DNA of 64,000 bases from Comamonadaceae bacterium (GCA_947374535.1 CANCCJ010000007.1:7726-71725), one strand, 5' to 3'. Shown: positions 31,133 through 40,360, counted from the stretch's first letter. Made by a program: numbers and translations. Notes: generated by a model not told the origin, from the sequence alone.

Positions 31133-33172
31133 ATGTTGTACCCCCAAGAGTTTGATGTCATCGTCGTTGGCGGTGGCCACGCCGGCACAGAGGCAGCGCT
31201 GGCCGCTGCGCGCATGGGCGCCAAAACTTTGCTTTTAAGCCACAACATCGAGACCTTGGGTCAGATGAGCTGCAACCCATCCATCGGCGGTATTGGCAAA
31301 GGCCACTTGGTCAAAGAGGTGGACGCTTTGGGTGGGGCCATGGCTTTGGCGACAGACGAGGGCGGCATTCAGTTCCGAATTTTGAACAGTTCCAAAGGCC
31401 CCGCTGTGCGTGCCACCCGTGCACAGGCCGATCGTATTTTGTACAAAGCTGCCATCCGTCGCATGCTTGAAAACCAGCCCAATTTGTGGCTGTTCCAGCA
31501 AGCGGTGGATGACTTGATGGTGGAGGGCGAGCGCGTGGTTGGGGCTCGCACCCAAGCTGGCATTCAATTTCGCAGCCGCACGGTGGTGCTGACGGCGGGG
31601 ACGTTCCTTGACGGCAAGATCCATGTGGGCTTGAACAACTATGCCGGTGGCCGCGCAGGTGACCCGCCTGCCGTCAGTTTGTCTGCGCGACTCAAAGAGC
31701 TCAAGCTGCCACAAGGTCGCCTCAAGACCGGCACGCCGCCACGTATCGATGGCCGAACGATTGATTTCAGCCAATGCACCGAGCAGCCGGGCGATGGCGT
31801 GCTTTCGCAGACGGAGACAGGCGCAGCTTCGGCTGGCGTGTTGGGCGAGGTGCCCGTTTTCAGCTTTATGGGGCGTGCATCCATGCACCCACAACATATG
31901 CCGTGTTGGGTGACACACACCAACCAGCGCACCCACGACATCATCCGTTCCGGCTTTGACCGCAGCCCCATGTTTACCGGCAAGATTGAGGGTGTGGGCC
32001 CGCGCTATTGCCCGAGCGTAGAAGACAAGATCAACCGCTTTGCCGATAAAGACAGCCACCAAATTTTCTTGGAGCCTGAGGGCCTGACCACCCACGAGTA
32101 CTACCCCAACGGCATCAGCACCAGTTTGCCGTTTGACATTCAGTACGAGCTGGTTCGCTCGATGAAGGGCTTGGAAAATGCCCACATCATTCGGCCCGGT
32201 TATGCCATTGAGTACGACTACTTTGACCCGCGCGAACTCAAGCGCAGTTTCGAAACCCGGGCTATTGGCGGCTTGTTTTTTGCTGGGCAAATCAACGGCA
32301 CCACGGGTTATGAAGAGGCGGCGGCCCAAGGTTTGTTTGCCGGCATCAACGCGGCGCTTCAATGCCGTCGCTTGGCGGGTGCAGCCAACGACTTTGGTGG
32401 CGCTTGGACGCCAGGCCGTGACTTGGCTTACTTGGGTGTTTTGGTCGATGACCTGACCACCAAGGGAGTGACTGAGCCCTACCGTATGTTCACCAGCCGT
32501 GCTGAGTTCCGTTTGCAACTTCGTGAAGACAATGCCGACGTTCGTTTGACGGAGATTGGCCGTCAGATGGGCTTGGTGGACGATGCGCGCTGGGAGTCTT
32601 TTAGCCGTAAGCAAGAGGCTGTTTCACGTGAAACAGAGCGCCTCAAGTCCATCTGGGTTAATCCGCGTAACTTGCCAGTCGTCGAGGCCGAGCGCGTCTT
32701 AGGCAAGGCCATTGATCGCGAATACAACTTGGCTGACTTGCTGCGACGTCCTGATGTGAGCTATCAAGGACTCATGTCCCTAGACGAGTCCAAGTACAAA
32801 AACCAAGAGATTGCCGACGCTTTGGCTGGCGATGAGGTTTCACGTGAAACAACCCGAGCGGTCATTGAGCAGATCGAAATTGCCGCCAAATACTCTGGCT
32901 ACATCGACCGTCAGCGTGAGGAGGTGGGGCGCGCTGCCCACTACGAGAATCTCAAATTGCCTGAAAGCTTGGATTACAACCAAGTCACTGCGCTGTCGTT
33001 TGAGGTGCGTCAGCGCTTGAGTCGCCAGCGTCCCGAGACTTTGGGTCAGGCGTCGCGCATGTCTGGCATCACGCCCGCAGCGATTTCTTTGTTGCTGATT
33101 CACTTGAAGCGATCACGCATCAAAGGCTTTGCCTTGGATGCTGTGGTCAGCAGCGCAAGCGAGGCGGCTTGA
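31133..33172 (+). CDS. mnmG: tRNA uridine 5-carboxymethylaminomethyl modification enzyme MnmG (GidA)
   Basis: MnmG is the FAD-dependent partner of MnmE in wobble-uridine modification. The protein has about 679 residues with the FAD loop [19 protein letters not shown], the family signature [22 protein letters not shown], the second signature [18 protein letters not shown] and a helical C-terminus ending near [17 protein letters not shown]. Two near-identical VSRET pentapeptides in the C-terminal third are encoded by parS sites lying in the same frame. It is somewhat longer than the E. coli protein (629). Start at [15 protein letters not shown]. It overlaps rsmG by one base (TGATG). Confidence 0.95.
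   Translation: MLYPQEFDVIVVGGGHAGTEAALAAARMGAKTLLLSHNIETLGQMSCNPSIGGIGKGHLVKEVDALGGAMALATDEGGIQFRILNSSKGPAVRATRAQADRILYKAAIRRMLENQPNLWLFQQAVDDLMVEGERVVGARTQAGIQFRSRTVVLTAGTFLDGKIHVGLNNYAGGRAGDPPAVSLSARLKELKLPQGRLKTGTPPRIDGRTIDFSQCTEQPGDGVLSQTETGAASAGVLGEVPVFSFMGRASMHPQHMPCWVTHTNQRTHDIIRSGFDRSPMFTGKIEGVGPRYCPSVEDKINRFADKDSHQIFLEPEGLTTHEYYPNGISTSLPFDIQYELVRSMKGLENAHIIRPGYAIEYDYFDPRELKRSFETRAIGGLFFAGQINGTTGYEEAAAQGLFAGINAALQCRRLAGAANDFGGAWTPGRDLAYLGVLVDDLTTKGVTEPYRMFTSRAEFRLQLREDNADVRLTEIGRQMGLVDDARWESFSRKQEAVSRETERLKSIWVNPRNLPVVEAERVLGKAIDREYNLADLLRRPDVSYQGLMSLDESKYKNQEIADALAGDEVSRETTRAVIEQIEIAAKYSGYIDRQREEVGRAAHYENLKLPESLDYNQVTALSFEVRQRLSRQRPETLGQASRMSGITPAAISLLLIHLKRSRIKGFALDAVVSSASEAA
32620..32635. 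promoter_or_regulatory. parS: parS site 1 (inside mnmG)
   Basis: TGTTTCACGTGAAACA is an exact copy of the chromosomal parS 16-mer bound by ParB. It lies within the mnmG coding sequence, about 3.3 kb upstream of parB. Confidence 0.95.
32836..32851. promoter_or_regulatory. parS: parS site 2 (inside mnmG)
   Basis: GGTTTCACGTGAAACA keeps the 14-base palindromic core GTTTCACGTGAAAC, with one outer mismatch to the 16-base consensus. It lies 216 bases from site 1 and in the same codon frame. Confidence 0.92.
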
Positions 33173-33873
33173 TGCATCCCTTGTTGCCTGTCTTGCAAAA
33201 AGGACTGGATGGTTTGGGCTTGTCGTTGACGGATGAGCAGCAGGCTCAGCTTTTGGCCTACATGGATTTGATTGGCAAATGGACCAAGGTTTACAACCTG
33301 ACTGCTGTGCGTGATGCCAATGAGATGCTGACGCACCATCTACTTGACAGTTTGGCCGTCATCGCGCCGTTGCGCCGTGAACTGAAGACGTTGGCTTTGC
33401 CTGCTGCTGTGTCTCCTGTTGAGCAAAGCGTTGCACCCAAAGAGTTAAGAGTCCAGCCGACTTATAAGTTGTTGGACGTGGGCGCTGGTGCCGGCCTGCC
33501 CGGCATCGTCATTGCTATCACTTGCCCTGAAGTCTTGGTCACCTGTGTGGATACGGTTGCCAAGAAGGCGGCCTTCATTCAGCAAGTGGCTGCCACGCTC
33601 AGGCTGCCCAATCTCAAGGGTTTGCACGCACGGGTTGAAAGTTTGACCCAGCCCTACGATGTGGTTTGCTCACGGGCTTTTGCCTCGTTGATCGACTTCA
33701 CCACTTGGTCTAAGTCCGCGTTGGCGCCACATGGCGTATGGATGGCGATGAAGGGCAAACACCCCGATCAAGAGATGGCGGTGTTGCCCGAATCGACCCA
33801 TGTGTTTCACGTGGAACAGCTGCAAGTGCCCGGCCTAGATGCCGAACGCTGCATCGTTTGGATGCGCGGTTAA
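33172..33873 (+). CDS. rsmG: 16S rRNA 7-methylguanosine methyltransferase RsmG (GidB)
   Basis: RsmG methylates G527 of 16S rRNA. The 233 residues show LTDEQQAQLLAYMDLIGKWTKVYNLTAVRD, HHLLDSLAV, and the SAM loop LLDVGAGAGLPGIVIAI, with CSRAFASL downstream. Between HHLLDSLAV and the SAM loop is an unusual insertion of about 30 residues rich in Ala, Pro and Val. The ATG overlaps the mnmG stop as TGATG; mnmG-rsmG-parA-parB is a common order near origins. The 3' end carries a third parS. Confidence 0.94.
   Translation: MHPLLPVLQKGLDGLGLSLTDEQQAQLLAYMDLIGKWTKVYNLTAVRDANEMLTHHLLDSLAVIAPLRRELKTLALPAAVSPVEQSVAPKELRVQPTYKLLDVGAGAGLPGIVIAITCPEVLVTCVDTVAKKAAFIQQVAATLRLPNLKGLHARVESLTQPYDVVCSRAFASLIDFTTWSKSALAPHGVWMAMKGKHPDQEMAVLPESTHVFHVEQLQVPGLDAERCIVWMRG
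33803..33818. promoter_or_regulatory. parS: parS site 3 (inside rsmG, one mismatch)
   Basis: TGTTTCACGTGGAACA differs from the parS 16-mer at one position. It lies near the 3' end of rsmG in a different codon frame from sites 1 and 2 (encodes VFHVEQ), so conservation is at DNA level rather than protein level. Confidence 0.82.
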
Positions 33874-33903
33874 ACTTCTTTCAGTTTTAGATCTGAGGTT
33901 TTC

Positions 33904-34518
33904 ATGTTCGGTATTGCGGACTACGGCGAATTTGTCGTGGCCATCATTGTGTTTCTGGCCATTCCTGGTCCCGGTAACTTGGCCTTGCTCACCGCAACGG
34001 GCAAGGGCGGCGTGCGCTCGGGTATGGCGGCTACGCTAGGTGTGATCGCTGGCGATCAGGTGCTCTTGTGGTTGGCGGTGGCGGGTTTGTCGGCTGTGTT
34101 GATCAACTATCCCGGCTTGTTCAGCTCGGTCAAGTGGATGGGCGCTGCTTATTTGTTGGGCTTGGGTTATTCCTTGTTCAAGGTCAAACCCGGTGATGGG
34201 CCCGTGCTGAGCATGAAGCCCGACCATTATTTTCGCCAAGCCCTGTTCATCACTGTGTTGAACCCCAAAGCGATAGTGTTTTACATGGCATTTTTTCCTC
34301 TGTTTGTCGATCCTGCCATTCACTTGGGGTTGCTTACTTTTGGGGTGATGGCGGTCACCATCGCTGCCTTGACTTTGACGTATGGTTTGGTGGTTGTATT
34401 GCTTGCATATTATTTGGCTGAACGCGTTCGCGCCAATCCGATTGTGGGCGCTGTCCTCAACAAGGCAGCCGGTGTTTTGCTGGTTGGTTTTGGCCTGAAA
34501 TTGGCTTTGCTCAAATAA
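33904..34518 (+). CDS. LysE-family amino-acid exporter (RhtB type)
   Basis: A 204-residue membrane protein with about six hydrophobic helices and the LysE/RhtB signature near the N-terminus: FLAIPGPGNLALLTATGKGGVRSGMAATLG. A further family feature is FITVLNPKAIVFYMAFFPLFVD. Members export amino acids or homoserine lactones; the substrate here cannot be deduced. It sits between rsmG and parA on the same strand. Confidence 0.9.
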   Translation: MFGIADYGEFVVAIIVFLAIPGPGNLALLTATGKGGVRSGMAATLGVIAGDQVLLWLAVAGLSAVLINYPGLFSSVKWMGAAYLLGLGYSLFKVKPGDGPVLSMKPDHYFRQALFITVLNPKAIVFYMAFFPLFVDPAIHLGLLTFGVMAVTIAALTLTYGLVVVLLAYYLAERVRANPIVGAVLNKAAGVLLVGFGLKLALLK

Positions 34519-34545
34519 ATTTTCTCTATTCCTCGAAAGCTCTGT

Positions 34546-35343
34546 ATGGCCAAAATCTTCTGCGTTGCAAACCAAAAAGGTGGCGTTGGCAAAACCACCA
34601 CCACCGTCAACTTGGCGGCTGGTTTGGCTTTCGTTGGTCAGCGTGTATTGATGGTCGACTTGGACCCTCAGGGCAATGCCACTATGAGTTCAGGTGTGGA
34701 CAAGCGTGAGATGGCGTTGTCTGTGTATGACGTGCTGCTAGAAGAAGCTTCTGTGGCTGAAGCCCGCATCCGCAGCAACTGGGGCACCGAGGGCGTGCGT
34801 GCCAAGATTCCAACCTATGACGTGTTAGGTGCCAACCGCGACTTGGCGGGCGCTGAGGTTGAGCTGGTGTCGTTAGAGCGTCGCGAAAACCGCCTCAAGC
34901 AAGCCCTAGCGGCCGTGAATGCTGAATACGACTTTATTCTTATCGATTGCCCGCCTTCGTTGTCCATGCTCACGCTCAATGGCTTGTGTTCTGCCAACGG
35001 TGTGATCGTGCCGATGCAGTGCGAATACTTTGCGCTGGAAGGCTTGACGGACTTGGTCAACACCATCAAGCAGGTACACGCCAACTTGAACCGTGAACTC
35101 AAAATCATCGGTTTGTTGCGCGTCATGTTTGACCCGCGCATCACCTTGCAACAACAGGTGAGCGACCAACTCAAAGACCACTTTGGGGACAAAGTGTTCA
35201 GCGCCGTCATCCCTCGCAATGTGCGTTTGGCCGAAGCACCCAGCTATGGTTTGCCGGGTGTGGTGTATGACCCCGCAGCCAAAGGCAGCCACGCGTTTGT
35301 GGACTTCGCCACTGAGATGGTCGAACGCGTGAAGACGCTCTAA
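34546..35343 (+). CDS. parA: Chromosome partitioning ATPase ParA (Soj)
   Basis: ParA forms ATP-dependent gradients on the nucleoid that move ParB-parS complexes. The 265 residues have the deviant Walker A NQKGGVGKTTTTVNLAAGLA at about 8-27, Walker A' DLDPQGNATMSSG and Walker B DFILIDCPPSLSMLTLNGL. No N-terminal HTH extension is present, as in chromosomal (not plasmid type Ia) ParA. It works with the ParB encoded 560 bases downstream and the parS sites upstream. Confidence 0.96.
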   Translation: MAKIFCVANQKGGVGKTTTTVNLAAGLAFVGQRVLMVDLDPQGNATMSSGVDKREMALSVYDVLLEEASVAEARIRSNWGTEGVRAKIPTYDVLGANRDLAGAEVELVSLERRENRLKQALAAVNAEYDFILIDCPPSLSMLTLNGLCSANGVIVPMQCEYFALEGLTDLVNTIKQVHANLNRELKIIGLLRVMFDPRITLQQQVSDQLKDHFGDKVFSAVIPRNVRLAEAPSYGLPGVVYDPAAKGSHAFVDFATEMVERVKTL

Positions 35344-35363
35344 CCCGAACACGCGTACACGCA

Positions 35364-35915
35364 GTGGCAACACCTGTACTCATTCTTCCAGGTTGGCGCA
35401 ACAGCGGCCCTGGCCACTGGCAAAGCCTGTGGCAAAACGCGCATGGCTTTACCCGCGTAGAGCAACACAATTGGGATTTTCCGTTGCGTGGCGACTGGAT
35501 GATGCAACTCGAAGAGGCTGTGTTGGCCAACCCCGACGCCGCGCTCGTGGCCCACAGCTTGGGCTGTCTGTTGGTGGCCGCATGGGCGGCACATTCTCAA
35601 AACGCGCACCGTGTCAGCGCCGCCTTGCTGGTGGCACCTGCGGATGTTGAACGTCCAGAAATGCAACACATGCTCCACAGCTGGAGCCCCATCATGCGTC
35701 AGCGTTTGCCATTTAAAAGCACGTTGGCCATTAGCCGTAATGACCCCTATTGCAACCTTTTACGAGCCAGTGCTCTGGCCCACGCATGGGGTTCACGTTT
35801 GGTCGATTGCGGCATGAGCGGCCACATCAACACCGATTCACGCTTGGGCGACTGGCCCGAAGGCTTCGCCCTGTTACAAGATTTACTCAAAGAAGAAGTT
35901 ACCCATGGTCACTAA
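35364..35915 (+). CDS. RBBP9/YdeN-family alpha/beta hydrolase between parA and parB
   Basis: A 183-residue serine hydrolase-like protein. It shows VLILPGWRNSGPGHWQSLW near the N-terminus, the nucleophile elbow VAHSLGCLLVAAWAA (Ser at about 65), Asp in ISRNDPYC and His in CGMSGHINTDS, so a complete catalytic triad is present. Start is a GTG 20 bases after the parA stop. The 3' end overlaps parB by 11 bases, so parB translation is probably coupled to it. The substrate is unknown, and a direct role in segregation is not established. Confidence 0.85.
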   Translation: MATPVLILPGWRNSGPGHWQSLWQNAHGFTRVEQHNWDFPLRGDWMMQLEEAVLANPDAALVAHSLGCLLVAAWAAHSQNAHRVSAALLVAPADVERPEMQHMLHSWSPIMRQRLPFKSTLAISRNDPYCNLLRASALAHAWGSRLVDCGMSGHINTDSRLGDWPEGFALLQDLLKEEVTHGH

Positions 35916-36825
35916 AAAAACCAAAGGCTTAGGCCGCGGCTTAGAAGCCTTGCTAGGCCCCAAAGTTGACGACAGCATCGCCGCACAAGCGGCTGCCGCT
36001 GAAGGCTTGCCCAGCACCTTACCGTTGACCCAAATGGTGCCCGGCATGTACCAGCCCCGTACACGCATGGACGAGGGCGCTTTGTATGAGCTGGCCGAGA
36101 GCATCAAAGCCCAAGGCATCATGCAGCCTATTCTTGTGCGCCAACTCACCGATGGGCCCAACGCTGGTAAGTATGAAATCATCGCCGGTGAACGCCGTAG
36201 CCGTGCCGCCAAATTAGCGGGCCTCGACACGGTGCCCGTGCTGGTGCGCAATGTGCCCAACGAAGCGGCTGCTGCGATGGCGTTGATCGAAAACATCCAG
36301 CGCGAAGACCTTAACCCGCTCGAAGAGGCGCAAGGCTTGCAACGGTTGGTCAAAGAGTTTGGCCTCACGCACGAACTCGCCGCACAAGCCGTGGGCCGCT
36401 CGCGCAGTGCGGCCAGCAACTTGCTACGTTTGCTTAACTTGGCCGATCCCGTGCAGTCCATGCTCATGGCGGGCGACATTGACATGGGCCACGCCCGTGC
36501 GCTGTTGTCGCTGGACCGCGGCTCGCAAATCACGGCTGCCAATCAAATCAGCGCAAAAAAAATGTCGGTGCGCGAAGCCGAGAGTTTGGTCAAAAAACTC
36601 AGTGCTGAATTCAACCTCGTGCCGCAAAAACCCAAGAGTGAAAAGTCGCGTGACATCAAACGCGTTGAAGAGGAGCTGTCTGATTTGCTCACCGCACAAG
36701 TGGAGGTGCGTGTGAAAAAACGCGTGAAACGCCACGGACGTGTTGAAGAAATGGGCGAGCTAGCGATTCAGTTTGGCTCGCTGGATGAACTGAACGGCCT
36801 GATCGACAAGTTGCGTAAGTCATAA
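35905..36825 (+). CDS. parB: Chromosome partitioning protein ParB (Spo0J), CTPase clamp
   Basis: ParB loads at parS as a CTP-dependent sliding clamp and recruits ParA and SMC. The 306 residues show the start KKTKGLGRGLEALLG, the CTP-binding GERRSRAAKLAGL (about 94-106) and ENIQREDLNPLEEAQG (about 131-146), the HTH GLTHELAAQAVGRSRSAASNLLRLL (about 152-176) and a C-terminal dimerisation domain (FGSLDELNGLIDKL). It overlaps the hydrolase gene upstream and is followed nine bases later by a histidine kinase gene. Confidence 0.96.
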   Translation: MVTKKTKGLGRGLEALLGPKVDDSIAAQAAAAEGLPSTLPLTQMVPGMYQPRTRMDEGALYELAESIKAQGIMQPILVRQLTDGPNAGKYEIIAGERRSRAAKLAGLDTVPVLVRNVPNEAAAAMALIENIQREDLNPLEEAQGLQRLVKEFGLTHELAAQAVGRSRSAASNLLRLLNLADPVQSMLMAGDIDMGHARALLSLDRGSQITAANQISAKKMSVREAESLVKKLSAEFNLVPQKPKSEKSRDIKRVEEELSDLLTAQVEVRVKKRVKRHGRVEEMGELAIQFGSLDELNGLIDKLRKS

Positions 36826-36833
36826 CCCAACCA

Positions 36834-38588
36834 ATGCCCGAAACGCTGCAAACCCGCTTCCTGCCCAAGAGCATTTTCATTGGCTCTCAGCTCGAACGTC
36901 GCCGCAGTTTGTTGACTTACATGTTGCTCCTCTTGGGCGCATGTTCATTGCCGTTTTATTTCATCTACCAGCCAGACTACGACCATGTGGCCAACTTGGT
37001 CGGTACCGTGGGTTACTGGGGTTTGCTGCTGTTGCTGTTGTTGGGCGCACCTTATTTGCTCATCGCGAACGGCACACTTTCGTGGTCCATGGGCTACGTG
37101 GCGTACTTGGCTGCGATGACGGGCGGCATCAATTCCCCCGTCATGGTTTGGATGACAGCCGCTGTGCTGCCAGCCATTTTGTTGCTTGATCGAATGGCCT
37201 CTTTGTTCTGGGTCATCGTTGTGTTTTTGGCCAATTTGGTTTTGCTGCTTGTTAGTCTGCATGGCTGGGTGAACAGCAGCATCAACATGGCAAACGAGGT
37301 CATGGTTTGGACGTTTGCAAGCAAATTGTTTGTCATCGGTTTGGCGATGTACGTGGTGTTTGTCACCGACCGCATGCACCGCAGCCAAGTGGCAGACATG
37401 GACCAAAGTAATGCGGAGTTAGAGCAAACGCACCAAGCACTCATCCGCGCTCAAGCGCACAAAGACGAATTCATCGCCTCAGTGGGCCATGAGCTTCGTA
37501 CGCCGATGAATGCGATTTTGGGACTCAACGGCATCTTGCGCGCCGAGTTAGCCTCGTCCGCGGAAGACGCCGATGTGGTGGACCTCATTCGTCGCTCAAC
37601 CGAGCAACTGCTGCAAGTCGTGAACGACATTTTGGATTTCTCACAATTGCAAGCGGGGCGACTGGCCTTGCATGTTGAAGAGTTTGGATTGCGCGAAACG
37701 TTGACGGCGCTGTTGGCCGCTTATGCCGGTAAAGCGCAAGTCAAAGGAGTTGTGCTCAATTTAGATGTCACAGCGGTGCACAACATGTGGGTCAAAGGCG
37801 ATCGCCAGCGATTGTTGCAAGTGCTCAAAAACTTGTTAGACAACGCACTCAAATTCACCGCTGCTGGTCACATTGACGTGCGAGTGCAGGCGGTGGGAGC
37901 GGGCGTGTTGTTTGAGGTTCAAGACACGGGAATTGGTATCGCCGTGGAACGTCAAAAACAAATCTTCCACGGATTTGAATACGCCGATGTCCAAACCAAC
38001 CGCCAATATGGCGGTACGGGTTTGGGCCTCTCCATCTGTGAACGCTTGATCACCCTGCAAGGCGGCACCATTGGCGTGAGTAGTGTGCAAGGTCAGGGCG
38101 CACGGTTTTGGTTTCAGTTGCCCTTGCGCAGTGTTGCGGCACAAGACGCAAAGGAGGCCGCTGAAATGATGCGCGTACTGGCGGCAAAGCCGATGAAAGT
38201 TTTGCTGGTGGACGATAACGCTGTGAATTTGTTGGTCGCACGCATGATGCTCAAAAAATGTTTTCCTAAAGTTGAAATTGTGGAGGCGAGTAGTGGGTTG
38301 ATTGCACTGCAAAAACTGCGTGCACAGCCGTTTGACTTGGCGCTCATGGACATGGTCATGCCTGATATGGATGGCATGCAAGTGACCCAAACCTTGCGTA
38401 AGAACTTTCCCGCGCCCATGTGTCATATGCCCGTGTTGGCCCTCACTGCCAGCGCTAACCCCGTGGACCAAGACAGATGTTTGGCCTCTGGCATGGATGA
38501 TGTGTTGCACAAGCCGCTGGATGAGCAAGAACTTTTGTCAAAGATCTCTCGCGCGCTTGTCACGCACTCGGCAAGGGCGAAGGCATGA
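36834..38588 (+). CDS. Hybrid sensor histidine kinase (membrane sensor + HisKA + HATPase + REC), copy 1
   Basis: The 584 residues comprise an N-terminal membrane sensor of about six hydrophobic helices (about 25-180; no large periplasmic loop), a short coiled linker, a HisKA domain with SVGHELRTPMNAILGLNG (His at about 218), an ATPase domain (DNALKF N-box; DTGIGI G1; GGTGLGLSI G2) and a C-terminal receiver with VDDNAVN, the phospho-Asp in LMDMVMPDMDG (about 505) and Lys in DDVLHKPLDEQ. No HPt or output domain is present and no separate regulator gene is adjacent. It starts nine bases after parB and ends overlapping copy 2. Confidence 0.9.
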   Translation: MPETLQTRFLPKSIFIGSQLERRRSLLTYMLLLLGACSLPFYFIYQPDYDHVANLVGTVGYWGLLLLLLLGAPYLLIANGTLSWSMGYVAYLAAMTGGINSPVMVWMTAAVLPAILLLDRMASLFWVIVVFLANLVLLLVSLHGWVNSSINMANEVMVWTFASKLFVIGLAMYVVFVTDRMHRSQVADMDQSNAELEQTHQALIRAQAHKDEFIASVGHELRTPMNAILGLNGILRAELASSAEDADVVDLIRRSTEQLLQVVNDILDFSQLQAGRLALHVEEFGLRETLTALLAAYAGKAQVKGVVLNLDVTAVHNMWVKGDRQRLLQVLKNLLDNALKFTAAGHIDVRVQAVGAGVLFEVQDTGIGIAVERQKQIFHGFEYADVQTNRQYGGTGLGLSICERLITLQGGTIGVSSVQGQGARFWFQLPLRSVAAQDAKEAAEMMRVLAAKPMKVLLVDDNAVNLLVARMMLKKCFPKVEIVEASSGLIALQKLRAQPFDLALMDMVMPDMDGMQVTQTLRKNFPAPMCHMPVLALTASANPVDQDRCLASGMDDVLHKPLDEQELLSKISRALVTHSARAKA

Positions 38589-40360
38589 GTCGGTTTTCGT
38601 TTGAGAACTTCACGGCGTGGGCGATCCCGCATTTGCCAGTTCGCTTTAGAGAGGGCAGGCTGCCGTATCTTTTCTTTGTTGCCGTGGTTTTGATGTGGGT
38701 CATGGTCGTGCTGGCCATCATCACACCCTATCCCAATGGTGTGCCCGTGCCACTTGCATTTGCACTTGTGGTGTTGGTCTTGCTTTTCCTGTTTGCCAAG
38801 GGCTTGTCATTGAATTGGGCTGTCAACATCGGTTTGTTGGCCGCCGTTTTTCAAGTCAGCTATGCCGCTTGGATGTCTGGCGGCATTTTCTCCCCGCGCA
38901 TGGCGTGGATGACCGCTATTCCATTGGTTCCGTTTTACGCTGTGAGCCGCTTGTCTGGCTTGGCTTGGTTGGTCATGGTGTTTCTCGTTGAAGTGACGAT
39001 GGCGTATGTGACTTGGCAAGGTTGGTTACCCGATAACCCAACCTTAGGTGCTGCACAAGTGATGTCGTCGTTTGCCAGTTATTCGGTGGTCACACTCATC
39101 ATCATCACGGTTCCATTTCTGTACGACAACCTCTTCCGTCAAGCCTACGCAGCGAGTTTGCAGCGCCACCTAGAGCTGGAAGAAAAACGCAAAGAGCTGC
39201 TGCGTACCGCCGCCTTGCGCGAACAATTCATTGCGACCGTGAGCCATGAGTTGCGCACACCGATGAATGCTATTTTGGGTTTCAACAACATGCTGCTCGC
39301 TCGTGTGGCGAACAACCCTCAAGCACGCAAGATCTTGAACCACACGCGCCAGTCTGCAGACCATTTACTCACGGTCATCAACGATGTGCTCGACTATTCG
39401 CAGTTGCAAGCCGGCAAGATCAAGGTGCAAAGCGAAACCTTCGCTTTGCGCGATACGGTCAACACCGCCTTTGACCTCTTCGCACAACGTGTGGAGAGCA
39501 TGCACTTGCAATACACCTGCACCATCGATGACAACGTGCCGCAGTGGGTTCGCGCCGACCGCCATCGATTGATGCAAATTCTGGTGAACCTTTTGGGTAA
39601 CGCCATCAAATTCACGCACCAAGGCCATGTCATCTTGCGTGTGCGGAGGCAACCCTTGTGCGTGCATTTCTCGGTGCATGACAGTGGCATTGGCATTCCT
39701 GATGCGCAGCAGCACAAGATATTTCAGCGCTTTGTGCAAGCAGACGATGAAATTCAATCGCGTTACGGCGGCAATGGCTTGGGCTTGTCCATCACGCAAC
39801 GCTTGGTGGAGTTGATGGGCGGGCATATTGGTTTTGTGAGCACCGCGGGGCAAGGTTCCCAGTTTTGGTTTACCTTGCCTTTGGTAGAGGTGGCACCGCC
39901 TCAAACGCAAACGCAAACGCAAGCGCGACATGCGGCTGAAGTCGCTACGCCGATGGATGCGGTGCAACGCTTCTTGGTGGTGGACGATCACCCCATCAAC
40001 CGTTTGTTGGTCCGTCAGATTCTCAAAAACCACTGGAAAAACTGTGAGCTGGTCGAGGCAGAAAACGGCGTGAAAGCGCTGGATGCGCTGCGTCAGCAAG
40101 CGTTTGATGTGATCTTGATGGACATGGTCATGCCAGAGATGGACGGCATTGAAGCCACCAGCGCGTTGCGTCAGACCTTTGCCTCACCCGTGTGCGATAC
40201 ACCGGTGTTGGGCCTGACGGCGAACGTCAACCCGCAAGACTTAGAGCGTTTCTCTGCAGCAGGCGTCAATGCCGTTGTGCTCAAACCTTTTGATGCCGTG
40301 AAAGTGTGTGCGCAGGTCGAGCAGATGCTCACAGAGAAAAAATCTTCCCTGGGTTCATGA
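38585..40360 (+). CDS. Hybrid sensor histidine kinase (membrane sensor + HisKA + HATPase + REC), copy 2
   Basis: This 591-residue protein has the same architecture as the preceding one: membrane sensor (about 20-185), HisKA TVSHELRTPMNAILGFNN (His at about 219), HATPase (NAIKFTHQGH; DSGIGIPD; GGNGLGLSI) and receiver (VVDDHPIN; LMDMVMPEMDG at about 512; VVLKPFD). Both sensors share a motif in which SGGI or TGGI is followed by a Met/Trp-rich helix (WMTA). The linker before the receiver has a short CAAACG-type repeat encoding QTQTQTQ (about 39903-39926). The ATGA overlap with copy 1 indicates co-translation. The 3' end overlaps the converging gene by 32 bases. Confidence 0.9.
   Translation: MSRFSFENFTAWAIPHLPVRFREGRLPYLFFVAVVLMWVMVVLAIITPYPNGVPVPLAFALVVLVLLFLFAKGLSLNWAVNIGLLAAVFQVSYAAWMSGGIFSPRMAWMTAIPLVPFYAVSRLSGLAWLVMVFLVEVTMAYVTWQGWLPDNPTLGAAQVMSSFASYSVVTLIIITVPFLYDNLFRQAYAASLQRHLELEEKRKELLRTAALREQFIATVSHELRTPMNAILGFNNMLLARVANNPQARKILNHTRQSADHLLTVINDVLDYSQLQAGKIKVQSETFALRDTVNTAFDLFAQRVESMHLQYTCTIDDNVPQWVRADRHRLMQILVNLLGNAIKFTHQGHVILRVRRQPLCVHFSVHDSGIGIPDAQQHKIFQRFVQADDEIQSRYGGNGLGLSITQRLVELMGGHIGFVSTAGQGSQFWFTLPLVEVAPPQTQTQTQARHAAEVATPMDAVQRFLVVDDHPINRLLVRQILKNHWKNCELVEAENGVKALDALRQQAFDVILMDMVMPEMDGIEATSALRQTFASPVCDTPVLGLTANVNPQDLERFSAAGVNAVVLKPFDAVKVCAQVEQMLTEKKSSLGS

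Noticed and set aside
31235..32614. Open frame of 459 codons antisense to mnmG
   Set aside because: No recognisable domain; mnmG is complete on the + strand.
39903..39926. Short CAAACG-type tandem repeat
   Set aside because: A four-unit repeat encoding a QTQTQTQ linker before the receiver domain of the second hybrid kinase; ordinary low-complexity linker, not a CRISPR or regulatory array.
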